A stretch of 64,000 nucleotides of DNA from CAVSUB01 sp963816725 (GTDB taxonomy: Bacteria > Acidobacteriota > Vicinamibacteria > Vicinamibacterales > 2-12-FULL-66-21). Positions 16,776 through 24,970 of this stretch are shown piece after piece. Location: the NCBI GenBank assembly GCA_963816725.1, contig CAWFMC010000018.1, forward strand, positions 248,001-312,000. The letters are read 5' to 3'. The notes under the pieces are model-generated. The model did not search any database. It was not told the origin of the DNA and saw nothing but the letters and a program-made list of their open reading frames with translations. The first letter of the stretch is position 1. Each line of letters begins with the position of its first letter. A program made the translations under genes and the position numbers.

Positions 16776-17291
16776 ATGGAGATGCCGCGCGGGGCGGCCC
16801 GTGACGCGGACCTCGAGCGCGGCGTAAGCGTCGACACACCCAGCGCCACTCCAGAGGAGTACGGCGACGCCGAAGCCGACCGGCCCAAGTTCGAGCCCGG
16901 CTTCACTCCGTTGATGTCCGCAGCCGCTCACGGGCAGCTCGCGACGGTACGACATCTCATTTCGATGGGTGCGGACCCTTTCAAGACGGATTACTACCGT
17001 GGCACTGCACTGCATTCCGCACCCGCGAGTGGATCAGCGCCGGTCGTGAACGTCCTTCTTGCCGCTGGCTGCGATCCGGAACCTGAGTGCGGCTACAAGG
17101 CCATTTGCGAGGAGCTGGGGTTCTACTGGATTGGCACCCCACTCCACATTGCCGCCGCGGCTGATCACGATGCTGCAGCGAGAGCCCTGATCGGACACGG
17201 TGCGGCGGTGGACGCGCTGGGGATGCTGGACGAGCGTCGACCGCTGCATTACGCCCGCAGCAAAGGGGGCGATCGTGTTTGGATCGGCTGA
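16776..17291 (+). CDS. Ankyrin-repeat protein, 3' end replaced by transposase remnant
   Basis: From ATG 16776 (or 16782) the frame encodes about 171 residues with ankyrin repeats. Clear units are FTPLMSAAAHGQLATVRHLI, GTALHSAPASGSAPVVNVLL, GTPLHIAAAADHDAAARALI and RPLHYARSKGG, each with the T/R-P-L-H core. These repeats mediate protein binding. The last unit breaks off near 17280, where the sequence turns into a transposase fragment. The C-terminus is therefore artificial and the original protein was probably longer. Confidence 0.7.
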   Translation: MEMPRGAARDADLERGVSVDTPSATPEEYGDAEADRPKFEPGFTPLMSAAAHGQLATVRHLISMGADPFKTDYYRGTALHSAPASGSAPVVNVLLAAGCDPEPECGYKAICEELGFYWIGTPLHIAAAADHDAAARALIGHGAAVDALGMLDERRPLHYARSKGGDRVWIG

Positions 17292-17484
17292 TCCTCATTG
17301 GCGAAGGCTCGCTCCGTCACGCGATTCAGGAATGGTCGAGCATTACCATCGCGAACGCAACCATGAAGGCATGAGCAACGGGTTGCTCTTCCCCGTCGCT
17401 GCGGCCGCTCGCGGCGACGGGCCGATTGCGTGTCGTGCACGATTGGGTGGACTGTTGAAATACTACGACCGACCCGCGGCATAG
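17284..17484 (+). pseudogene. Transposase C-terminal fragment (DDE/rve type), frameshifted
   Basis: Two frames together read LIGEGSLRHAIQEW and then VEHYHRERNHEGMSNGLLFP followed by GGLLKYYDRPAA. They match the C-terminus of the transposase fragment at 31604-31972 (LVGERSLRHVVHEFVEPYHH and GGLLKYYDPPH). A one-base shift near 17335 separates the frames. Only the C-terminus remains. Confidence 0.75.
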
Positions 17485-17828
17485 ATCGGCGCCGCGTGGC
17501 TCGTCGCGTTGCAGCTCTCCAGCGCCAGGGTTACAGGCCTGCTGAGCGGCCGCACACGAACCATCGGTGATCGACGCCGCCTCGAAGAGCGACGCACACC
17601 CGTGGTCCACACTCAACGGCGAGTTGCCGAGGCGGACCCGAACCCCTGAGGCAGCCGTCGATCAGTTCGCTGGACAGTCCGCGAGGTCACCTCCAGACCG
17701 GAGTGGAGCCAGCAATCCGATTATTGGACATAGCGGGATCCGCCCCGGTCCGCGAGGCAATCCGCCCCCTCGCAGGGCCGAAGCTGACCGACAAAGCTGA
17801 TAGCCGCAGGTGTCCCCCTGCCCCCTAC
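17485..17828. other. Intergenic, no gene recognised
   Basis: This stretch lies between the transposase remnant and the end of the IMPase/ADP-ribosylglycohydrolase gene. The short open frames show no family features and no ribosome-binding site. Confidence 0.5.
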
Positions 17829-19712
17829 TCAACCAAGGTCCGTTCGCGGCCGCGCAGAACGTGAGAGCACGAGCAGACGCTCAGCAAGGTCCAGCGCATC
17901 GACGGGCCAATACGTCTCCGGCCGAGGCGTCGGCGCGGCATAGTCACCGCTCGCCCGGCACGTGAGCACTGCGGAGCGCCAGCGCGTGGGGACGGCATCG
18001 CGGCCGTGAACCGCGCCGAGCAGTGCACCGGCAATCGCGGCATTGGTGTCGGTGTCGCCCCCGGCCATGACCGTCGCGACGACGCCCTCCTCGAGATTCG
18101 GTTGGTGCAGGAGCCGGAAGAACGCGTTCTGGAGGGCGATCAACACCCAGCCTTGCTGGGTCTGGAAATCTGCGGGCGGCGCATCCGCCGCCGCTTCAAG
18201 GGCGCGCGCAACCGAGTTGTCCCGGGCCGACGCCCGCGCCCACTCGCGTGCCGCGGCATATGCCGCCTGCGGGCCGTCGCCGTGGGCAATGGCGTTCGCA
18301 ATCGCGACGGCGAAGGACGCGCATGCGTCCTGACAGATCGGGTGAGGATGCGTCAGCCGGCTGTCAGCACGGGCCCAGTCGGCGATCTCCTCGACGGACG
18401 AACCGGCCGCGAAAATCCCCAGAGGGCTCACGCGCATGAGAGAACCGTTCGCCTGGCTTGTGCTGCTGGCGGCGGCCCGAACGGCGCGCAGGCGGGCGTC
18501 GCGATCCGGACCGACGCGGGCGGCGGCGGACAGAGCGGAACCCGTTGTCGTGCCACAGTCGAACGGGTCCGACTCGTACCAGGAGGCGTAGGCGTCAATC
18601 GCCGCGCCCGGGTGGTAGGTTCCCTCGGCGACGATCGAGCGCGCGAGGGCCAGCGCGAGCTCGGAGTCGTCGGTCGGCTGGCCGGCGATGGTGTTCCAGG
18701 TGCCGCCATCCGAGAGGTCTTTGACCCCGTCTGGGTACTGCTCGGCGATCCTCGGCGCGGACTGGAATTCGACGAGAGAGCCGAGTGAGTCCCCGGCCAA
18801 TTGTCCGAGGAGGCAGCCTTGTGCGCGGGCGAGCCGGCCCGGACCCAGGGCGAGCCAACCGGGGACGGGCTCGACGAAGGAAAACGTCCTGTGCGACGTC
18901 CGCTTCCGGATCGAAGCCCAGGATCGCTCCGCGAGCGCCGCCGCGGCGGCAGGCGCGCCGCCGAAACACGCCTGACCAACACTGCTGGACCCGTCGCGTC
19001 CGTACGTGACCTTGGCTCCGCGCTGATCGAGGAGCACACCGCCTGCCGCGGATACTAGCGCGTGGCCCGCCGCATAATCCCAGCCGACAGGCCCATTGAG
19101 CGACACGGCCGCGACGCCCTCGCCCGCGGCGACCAGGGCGAGTCGGTACGCAATGCTCGGCATCGTGCGGAAGCGGGCCGGCGCGACGGCCGCCAGGTTG
19201 GCGGGTGCATTGTGGTCTCCATGCTGGGAGACGATTACGACCGCCGTGCGCGCGAGACGGCCGGTCCCCAGGCTGTTCTCGACCGGTTTCCCATTCCGCC
19301 TGATCGGCCCGCAGCCCTCGGCCCACGCGAAGAGATCACCGGCATCATCTGGTGCGGCGAAGGCGTAGACGACCCCGAGCACCGGAACGCCATGACGGAG
19401 CAGGGCAATCGATACGGCGGAACCTCGCATTCCCCGTGTGTACGATTTTGTGCCGTCATTGGGATCGACGAGCCAGAGGTGTCCGTCCGCCGAGCGGCCG
19501 GCCGTACCTCGCCCCGTCTCCTCACCGAGATAGGCGAATGGAAACGCGTCGAGCAGCCGGGCCCGGATGACGCCTTCGGCTTCCGTGTCGGCCTCTGCGT
19601 GACCGCCCGCGCCGCGCGCTCCGTCCGGGCGGTGCAGGTCCTGCCGCAGGAGTTCACCCGCCTCACGAGCCGCGGCCACGGCAACTTCGAGGGCCCGTGT
19701 GTAGTCCGTCAT
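17829..19712 (-). CDS. Fusion: inositol-monophosphatase-like + ADP-ribosylglycohydrolase
   Basis: The 627-residue protein joins two Mg2+-dependent hydrolases. Residues 1 to about 265 are IMPase/CysQ-like: LGEET at 62-66, WLVDPNDGTKSY with the D-P-x-D-G-T metal site at 83-88, and GWDYAAGHALV at 210-220. Residues about 293-600 are an ADP-ribosylglycohydrolase: GQLAGDSLGSLVEF, GQPTDDSELALALA (T-D-D-S) and AGGDTDTNAAIAGALLG (metal motif at 551-556). All core motifs of both domains are intact. ATG at 19712 follows a good AGGAG, and the frame upstream to 19895 is not protein-like. The pair suggests stepwise removal and dephosphorylation of an ADP-ribose or phosphonucleotide product. The neighbours are a Cys-rich protein, ARPP-1 and a WYL regulator. 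The substrate is unknown. Confidence 0.88.
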   Translation of the reverse strand: MTDYTRALEVAVAAAREAGELLRQDLHRPDGARGAGGHAEADTEAEGVIRARLLDAFPFAYLGEETGRGTAGRSADGHLWLVDPNDGTKSYTRGMRGSAVSIALLRHGVPVLGVVYAFAAPDDAGDLFAWAEGCGPIRRNGKPVENSLGTGRLARTAVVIVSQHGDHNAPANLAAVAPARFRTMPSIAYRLALVAAGEGVAAVSLNGPVGWDYAAGHALVSAAGGVLLDQRGAKVTYGRDGSSSVGQACFGGAPAAAAALAERSWASIRKRTSHRTFSFVEPVPGWLALGPGRLARAQGCLLGQLAGDSLGSLVEFQSAPRIAEQYPDGVKDLSDGGTWNTIAGQPTDDSELALALARSIVAEGTYHPGAAIDAYASWYESDPFDCGTTTGSALSAAARVGPDRDARLRAVRAAASSTSQANGSLMRVSPLGIFAAGSSVEEIADWARADSRLTHPHPICQDACASFAVAIANAIAHGDGPQAAYAAAREWARASARDNSVARALEAAADAPPADFQTQQGWVLIALQNAFFRLLHQPNLEEGVVATVMAGGDTDTNAAIAGALLGAVHGRDAVPTRWRSAVLTCRASGDYAAPTPRPETYWPVDALDLAERLLVLSRSARPRTDLG

Positions 19713-19946
19713 TGTCGAAACATCTCCTGACGAACACACCAGACTACGGTCGGGAATGTCGTCTTTGATGGAGAACCCAGAATTTTGACCAGCGACGTAG
19801 ATTGGGTTCCGTATCAACTGCCCGGAAGCCTCGGGCGACGGCGTCAGGCCTTTCCGGTTCCCGTCTGGCCTCGGTTGCGCGGCCCACGATCGCATGCGCT
19901 TCGATATGTGAGACGGAGATCGCCGCCAGCGAGATTGTCTACTGCT

Positions 19947-20294
19947 TCAGCGCCTCGTAGTTCTCACAGGCACGAGTGTCGCCTTGGTCTGAAGGATCCG
20001 TGTTCCTGGCTTGACGACCTGCAGCTTCGCTTCTCTCACGCCCTTCGTCAACGCACCCACCAGCCCACCCGCCTTGACCTTCACTTCTTTCTCGATCCAG
20101 CGATTCTTTACGAGAAAGGCTGCCGTCACGACCGATGTGCGGAGCTTCTCCAGATCGCGCGGCGGGCGCGGAACGTATTTGACGCACCCGCAATCGTCTA
20201 CGCCACAGTCGTTGCGGCGCGACGGGTGACCACAATTCTTGCAAGACGGTTCATCAGTTCCTCTTGGGGTTCCTTGTTCGAAACACCACTCACA
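19947..20294 (-). CDS. Cys-rich putative zinc-ribbon protein, start unclear
   Basis: The minus frame is open from 20294 to the stop at 19947. Its first part reads CEWC, SCKNCGHPSRRNDCGVDDC and CVKYVPRPPRDLEKL, giving several C-x2-C pairs. It is followed by FLVKNRWIEKEVKVKAGG, LVGALTKGVREAKLQVVKPG and TRILQTKATLVPV, which has the composition of a folded alpha/beta domain. No ATG, GTG or TTG codon precedes the Cys-rich part, and the first standard start is GTG at 20129, which would drop the ribbon. Either an unusual start is used or the 5' end has decayed. It lies between the IMPase/ARG fusion and ARPP-1 on the same strand, so it may belong to that operon. Confidence 0.4.
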   Translation of the reverse strand, partial: CEWCFEQGTPRGTDEPSCKNCGHPSRRNDCGVDDCGCVKYVPRPPRDLEKLRTSVVTAAFLVKNRWIEKEVKVKAGGLVGALTKGVREAKLQVVKPGTRILQTKATLVPVRTTRR

Positions 20295-20362
20295 TCAGCC
20301 GCCTATATGGGGAGCACACCCTCACAGCGTCGTGGAGACGCAACCTGAACGACGCGACGGAC

Positions 20363-21316
20363 CTACTCGCTGAATCCGCTCAGGTGCAGCACCTGGTCGT
20401 TCACGAGGAGCGCCGCACCGACCAGACCGTTGCCAGACACGCGCACGTCGTCCCCGAGGCCAACCGCCGTTGCGCGCTGCTGGGGCGCGGCGGCGATCGC
20501 GGCGAGGAAGCCGGGGACCAGATGCGCGATAGCTGTTCGTGCGGGAGCCCGCCGCGTCGTGGCCAACAAGGTCGAGCCATTCGCCATGTCGATCGCGTCC
20601 ACCGCGTAGCTGCGCACCAGCTTTGGCAACAGCTTCCGGAACGTGCCGGCATGGTCAAACAGGTCGAATCCGACGATGTGGTCGCCGATCGCGAAGAGCG
20701 CACCGATCTGTCCGTCGACCGGTGCAAGGCCCGAGACATACGTGTCGATCGACACCGCGTGGTCTGTGAACATCTGCTCCATCGCAGAGGTCGACGAGCT
20801 CGAGTGCATCCGCGCCGATTTGTCCGCGATGTCGGCCCAGACGGCCGACTGGTCGGACGTGCGGTCACCGCAATGCGCCATCGAACGCGAGACCTGTGCC
20901 ATCCGCTTGGCGCGGCCGGTCGCATACTGCGTCCGCGGCGCCGTCGCGAACCGGCTGGACTTCGCACGCCAGCGGCCCGCCTCGACGCACGACACAGGGA
21001 TGATCAGCTCGGACTCCGCCGCCACGAGGATAGTCAGGTTCACCACCCGGTTCTGCTTCGCGCCAACGAGCTCCTCGCCATCGATGATGAGGGTCGGTTT
21101 GAGACCGCGATTGACGATTCGGAGCTCCGGCACTACGCCGTTCGCTGACACTTCCGTAATTTCGGACACCCGCCGATCAATGGCATCGTCCAGGGTCACG
21201 TAGTCGATCGCCTTCACCGAGGGTCCCAGCAGCGGAAACATCAGGAGGTTCTCGAATACGACAGGGTCGCCGACGGTGATGGCGGCGAGGGCGCCGCCGA
21301 CGGGGTTACTTTGCAT
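20363..21316 (-). CDS. ARPP-1-type protein (ADP-ribosylglycohydrolase-associated)
   Basis: The 317-residue protein matches the family I know as ARPP-1/DUF6569, named for association with ADP-ribosylglycohydrolase and phosphatase-superfamily genes. Diagnostic segments are NLLMFPLLGPSVKAIDYVTL, DDAIDRRVSEITEVSANGVV, PELRIVNRGLKPTLIIDGEE, LVGAKQNRVVNLTILVAAES and LIIPVSCVEAGRWRAKS. The second half has YVSGLAPVDGQIGALFAIGD and HIVGFDLFDHAGTFRKLLPK. ATG at 21316 follows TATACT, while the frame upstream to 21427 overlaps the regulator start and is not family-like. Its biochemical role is unknown. Its position beside an actual ARG/phosphatase fusion agrees with the family name and suggests one functional unit. 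Confidence 0.82.
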   Translation of the reverse strand: MQSNPVGGALAAITVGDPVVFENLLMFPLLGPSVKAIDYVTLDDAIDRRVSEITEVSANGVVPELRIVNRGLKPTLIIDGEELVGAKQNRVVNLTILVAAESELIIPVSCVEAGRWRAKSSRFATAPRTQYATGRAKRMAQVSRSMAHCGDRTSDQSAVWADIADKSARMHSSSSTSAMEQMFTDHAVSIDTYVSGLAPVDGQIGALFAIGDHIVGFDLFDHAGTFRKLLPKLVRSYAVDAIDMANGSTLLATTRRAPARTAIAHLVPGFLAAIAAAPQQRATAVGLGDDVRVSGNGLVGAALLVNDQVLHLSGFSE

Positions 21317-21368
21317 ATAACCAGTATAGGGAGGGGTATGGACAGGGGTGGTCACGGTTTTGGGATGA

Positions 21369-21384
21369 TGTGGTCGACACCACA
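21369..21384. promoter_or_regulatory. Candidate operator between ARPP-1 and the WYL regulator
   Basis: TGTGGT and ACCACA form perfect 6-bp arms around a CGAC spacer in the 109-base region between the divergent ARPP-1 (21316) and WYL (21426) start codons. It is a reasonable binding site for the WYL protein itself. A TATACT box lies just upstream of the ARPP-1 ATG on minus. Binding is inferred, not shown. Confidence 0.45.
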
Positions 21385-21425
21385 CGCCTTCGATCGTCAC
21401 GCGGCGATCGGCGATAATTGCACCC

Positions 21426-22517
21426 ATGGCACGTAACTCCGAGTTGATTCGGCAGTGGGAAATCCTCCGCGCGATCGATGCCGCTCGGAACGGAATCCCC
21501 GTGCCAAAGCTCGCGGCCGCACAGGACGTTCACCAGCGCACGATCAGGCGTGACATCGAGGCGCTCTCGAAAGCCGGCTTCCCGCTGTACGACGAGCAGG
21601 TCAACGGCACGACGATGTGGAAGCTTCGCGCGAAGCCGTTTCGCGGGCTCGAGGAAACCGGGCTCGGCGTAACCGAACTCTGCGGGCTGTACTTCAGCCG
21701 CTCGGTCATGAAGGCGCTCGCTGGCGCGCCGTTCCAAGACGAGCTCGAGCGCGCGTTCATGAAACTGGAACGCGCTTTGCCGGTGGCCAGCCGCAAATTC
21801 CTCGACCGCTTTCCGTCGATACTCAAGGCAAAGGTGACCGGCCGGAAGAAGCAGGACGAGAAGAAGGTGCGTGAGTTCATCGCCAGGGCGATCGACGCGT
21901 CCCTTCGACAACGGCGTCTCTCGATGCGCTACGACTCCGAGTCTTCGCGACGAACCAAGGAGTACAAGGTCGATCCGCTTCGCCTGTCGTACGCGGATGG
22001 TGGCATCTATCTGATCGCGTGGGTCGAGGAGTACGGCCAGGTGCGAACGTTTTCAGTCGAACGCATCCGCGCCATGGGTGTGCTAGACGAGCATTTCGAG
22101 CCGCGGGCGCTGCCGACAGAGCCTTTCCCGCACTCGATGGGCGTGCACTCTGGCACTCCAGGTTCCGTTCAAATCGAGTTCGACGCCCGTGTCGCGGACT
22201 ACGTCAAGGGTCGCGACTGGCACGGGACGCAGGTATTCGATGAGCGCCCGGATGGATCTTTGCTCATGACGCTGACCGTCTGCGACGACCGGCCGCTGCG
22301 CAGCTGGATCCACAGCTTCGGGCCCGTCGCCCGCGTCGTCGCCCCTGCTCGCCTCGCCCAGGAGATTTTCGAGGAGATCGACGAAGCGCGCGACCGCTAC
22401 ATGCCGCGCTTGACGTTTGATGTTCCGCGGATGGTGGTCGATGCAGGCGTCGCCGTGGCGTCCAGGCACAAAAATCTGCGGTTGCCGCTCAAGGCCAGGA
22501 AGTGGCGCGCGTCGTAG
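21426..22517 (+). CDS. WYL-domain transcriptional regulator
   Basis: The 363-residue protein has an N-terminal HTH_11-type winged helix (QWEILRAIDAARNGIPVPKL, then VHQRTIRRDIEALSKAGFPL). A WYL domain follows, in which RLSMRYDSESSRRTKEYKVD, PLRLSYADGGIYLIAWVEEY and VRTFSVERIRAM are the conserved strands. The C-terminal WCX extension (DGSLLMTLTVCDDRPLRSWI and FGPVARVVAPARLAQEIFEE) is also present. WYL proteins bind nucleic-acid or nucleotide ligands and often control defence or DNA-repair genes. It is divergent from ARPP-1 with 109 bases between starts, so it most likely controls the ARPP-1 and IMPase/ARG genes and itself. Confidence 0.9.
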   Translation: MARNSELIRQWEILRAIDAARNGIPVPKLAAAQDVHQRTIRRDIEALSKAGFPLYDEQVNGTTMWKLRAKPFRGLEETGLGVTELCGLYFSRSVMKALAGAPFQDELERAFMKLERALPVASRKFLDRFPSILKAKVTGRKKQDEKKVREFIARAIDASLRQRRLSMRYDSESSRRTKEYKVDPLRLSYADGGIYLIAWVEEYGQVRTFSVERIRAMGVLDEHFEPRALPTEPFPHSMGVHSGTPGSVQIEFDARVADYVKGRDWHGTQVFDERPDGSLLMTLTVCDDRPLRSWIHSFGPVARVVAPARLAQEIFEEIDEARDRYMPRLTFDVPRMVVDAGVAVASRHKNLRLPLKARKWRAS

Positions 22518-22688
22518 CTGAAGGGCCCGCCCACGATCCTTTTTCGATTGCGAGCGGAAAGAGCGCGGCACCGAGCGCATCTAAAGCAGGCGGAAACTCC
22601 TGAATGGTCATTCGCAAGTCCCTAATCCGAAAACCAATTGGGCGCCGAGGCGACGATCCCGTGTGGGCAGCATTCGAGCTCGAGACGT

Positions 22689-23925
22689 TCAGCCCATCTC
22701 CGTCCTGACATTGACAACCGACGCACCAGCCACCGAGCAACCAAGCTTCCGCAGTGCCGCCTCGTACGCGGCCAACTGCGCCGCGTACCGACCATCCTCG
22801 ATCGACCGGTCCGTCTTGTAGTCCACGACCTGCCAGCCCGCATCCGAGGCGAACAGCAGGTCCATCACCCCGTTCGTGAGCTGACGCCCGTCCGCCACCG
22901 TAAACGGGGCCTCCACGGATGGCGCGTGGCCCTGCGCGGCTGGCCAGAAGTCCGCCCGCGCGGCACGCTCGACGGTGTCCAGTGCTTCCTCTATCACTAC
23001 CCGAAGCTGCGGCTCCTCCACAGTCAGCCACACTGCCAGCCGTCGCAGATCGTCCTGGGTCGCGTCCTTGTGCCGCATCGCGTGCTCGAGCAGCCCATGG
23101 ATCAGGCTGCCCCAGGCCGTACCCGCATCAGCGCGGCGCGACGGCGTGACAGCGGTCAGGATTTGTGTCGGGTCGTCGGGCACGGCGTCAATCGGACGGG
23201 CCATCTTCGCTATGTGCCGCGCCTCGGCGGTGACGGATGTGATCGACCACGCGACCGCGCGGGCGACGCTGTGCGCCGATTCACGCTGAACTTCCGCGTC
23301 GGAGCGCGAGGCAGCGGAGATCTTGGGCGGTCGGACGCCCGGCACGGCAACCTTCGCTGGCACAGGCAACTCTGGCGCCTCGGCGAGCGAGTGGTCGAAG
23401 GAGCCCCATGGCCGGTCATTGCCCGGCTTCGCCCAGCGCCCCACAACGAGCAGCTCGCGGGCACGGGTGGCCGCGACATAGCGGAGGCGCACTTCCTCGG
23501 CATCGAGGTATTGCGATTCCTCCGCGACCATCGCGTCCCAGCCGGCAGGCTGCGCGAGCACCGGACGACCCTTGGCGTCGCCTTCGATCCTGAACCACCC
23601 CCGCGCGCCGTCCGCATGGCGCTCAACCCGTTTCGAGACATGAGCCCACCGATCCCCACAAGGATCCGCCAGGAACACCACTCGGGCTTCGAGCCCCTTG
23701 GCCTTGTGCAGGTTCATGACGCGGACAACGGCCGACCGCCCGGGCTCGAGCGGGAGCGACTCGATGTCGCCCGTCGTTTGGGAGTCGGTTTCAAGCGCCT
23801 GAGCTGCTTCCGCGAGACTCGCCCCGGTCTCCATCACCTGGCGCACGCGGTCAACGGCGTGCACCAGGTCGCCGGCCTCGACGCCGTCGGGTGTCGTTGT
23901 GGCCAACGCCAGGTATCCAAAGAAT
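22689..23925 (-). pseudogene. 5'-truncated AddA/UvrD-like helicase-nuclease C-terminus
   Basis: The frame contains the last helicase motifs, RVMNLHKAKGLEARVVFLAD (motif V) and LRYVAATRARELLVVG (motif VI), and then a PD-(D/E)XK nuclease with VMDLLFASDAGWQVVDYKTD and GRYAAQLAAYEAALRKLG. Only about 410 of the 1000 or more residues of an AddA-type protein remain. The N-terminal ATPase lobe is missing because homology ends exactly where repeat copy B begins near 23922. It cannot be a functional helicase, although the nuclease domain is complete. Confidence 0.82.
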
Positions 23926-24104
23926 CGAGCGGTTTTCCACTTTCGCTCTGTGCCCGCGTTTGCTGCGCGTTGCCCGCGTTTGTTGCCCTGAAAGGGCAGA
24001 AAAGGGCAACGCCGCTGCTGAGCACATCGCATCATTGCCCAGCCGACCCGACCTCAGCCAACGCGTGCAGCGCTGGCGGACGGACGCCCGGTGCCCAAAA
24101 GTAG
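23922..24104. repeat. About 185-bp direct repeat, copy B
   Basis: This is the second copy of the segment at 16165-16350, in the same orientation. It cuts off the AddA-like gene. No tRNA fragment accompanies it, which suggests a former element boundary or a recombination scar inside block 1. Confidence 0.7.
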
Positions 24105-24300
24105 CTAAGAGGATGCAAAGTTGTAGGCGGGTAACTCAACCGTCGGCCGCACAGGTGCAGGCGTCCCGGGGTTGACCACGCTAATGAGCTCCGACCCCAC
24201 TACTTGCATCCACTCTTCTACGGGTAAACGGCTGATCCACACCAGGATTCGTTGCAAATCCCTTTCACACCCTCCGGACACGCACGGGCCGGTCGGCCCG

Positions 24301-24795
24301 CTACTGCTTTTCGTAAACGACGACGTTGTGTACCTTTTCGCCGGCAGCATTCACGCCAGTCGTTGTGAGCGTCCGCGTCTTGCCATCGGCGGCCATGACC
24401 GAGGTCTGTGTAGCGGTGACTTTCCCGGCCTTTTTGTTGACACTCCGGACAGTCCTCGCATCTATGCGGCTTCGGGCAACCGTGTCGCCATACGGGCTGT
24501 TGCCGGTGATCGGATAGTCCTTGCCGTCATACGCGCTAATGGATTCGTAGTGCCTTGTGGTCCCGTCCGCCTGCACGCTATCCACCGTGACCCTGACTTT
24601 TTCCCCGACCATCTCGTATTTGGTCGTGGTGCTTTTTGCAGGCGGCCCAGGGTCGTAGGTCGACTTAGCTACATTTGCCTTCCAAACCCCAATGATGGGG
24701 TCCGGCGCTTGCGCGGACACTGAACCGGCGAGCAAAGTCACGATCACTGCTGCGAGCGCAGAGCGCGCGTAAACGAAAATCATGTTGGCGTGCAT
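24301..24795 (-). CDS. Secreted conserved hypothetical protein
   Basis: The 164-residue protein starts at ATG 24795 behind a GGAGG-type ribosome-binding site. A signal peptide (SALAAVIVTLLAGSVSA) ends at AQA. The mature part begins PDPIIGVWKANVAKSTYDPG, a pattern repeated across Acidobacteriota, and continues with VRVTVDSVQADGTTRHY, AYDGKDYPITGN and KTRTLTTTGVNAAGEKVHNV. It is predicted to be a periplasmic beta-rich protein with no visible catalytic residues. The function is unknown and there are no operon partners. Confidence 0.75.
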   Translation of the reverse strand: MHANMIFVYARSALAAVIVTLLAGSVSAQAPDPIIGVWKANVAKSTYDPGPPAKSTTTKYEMVGEKVRVTVDSVQADGTTRHYESISAYDGKDYPITGNSPYGDTVARSRIDARTVRSVNKKAGKVTATQTSVMAADGKTRTLTTTGVNAAGEKVHNVVVYEKQ

Positions 24796-24970
24796 CAGGG
24801 CCTCCCGATCCATTCGGCAGCGGAGTGCCGCCGACCACCTACTCAGGGCTCACCGCCCGAGTGGCGGGCCGATGGTATCGCGAGATGGTTTGGGTGTGCA
24901 GAGGTAAAGTCTGCTTGGAATTGACTGCTCTCTCCGTCGCGGTGATCCAGAAGCGTTTGACAGATTTCTA

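Noticed and set aside
20295..20297. TGA upstream of the Cys-rich frame as a second Sec codon
   Set aside because: No upstream coding sequence is evident and no hairpin was found just after it.
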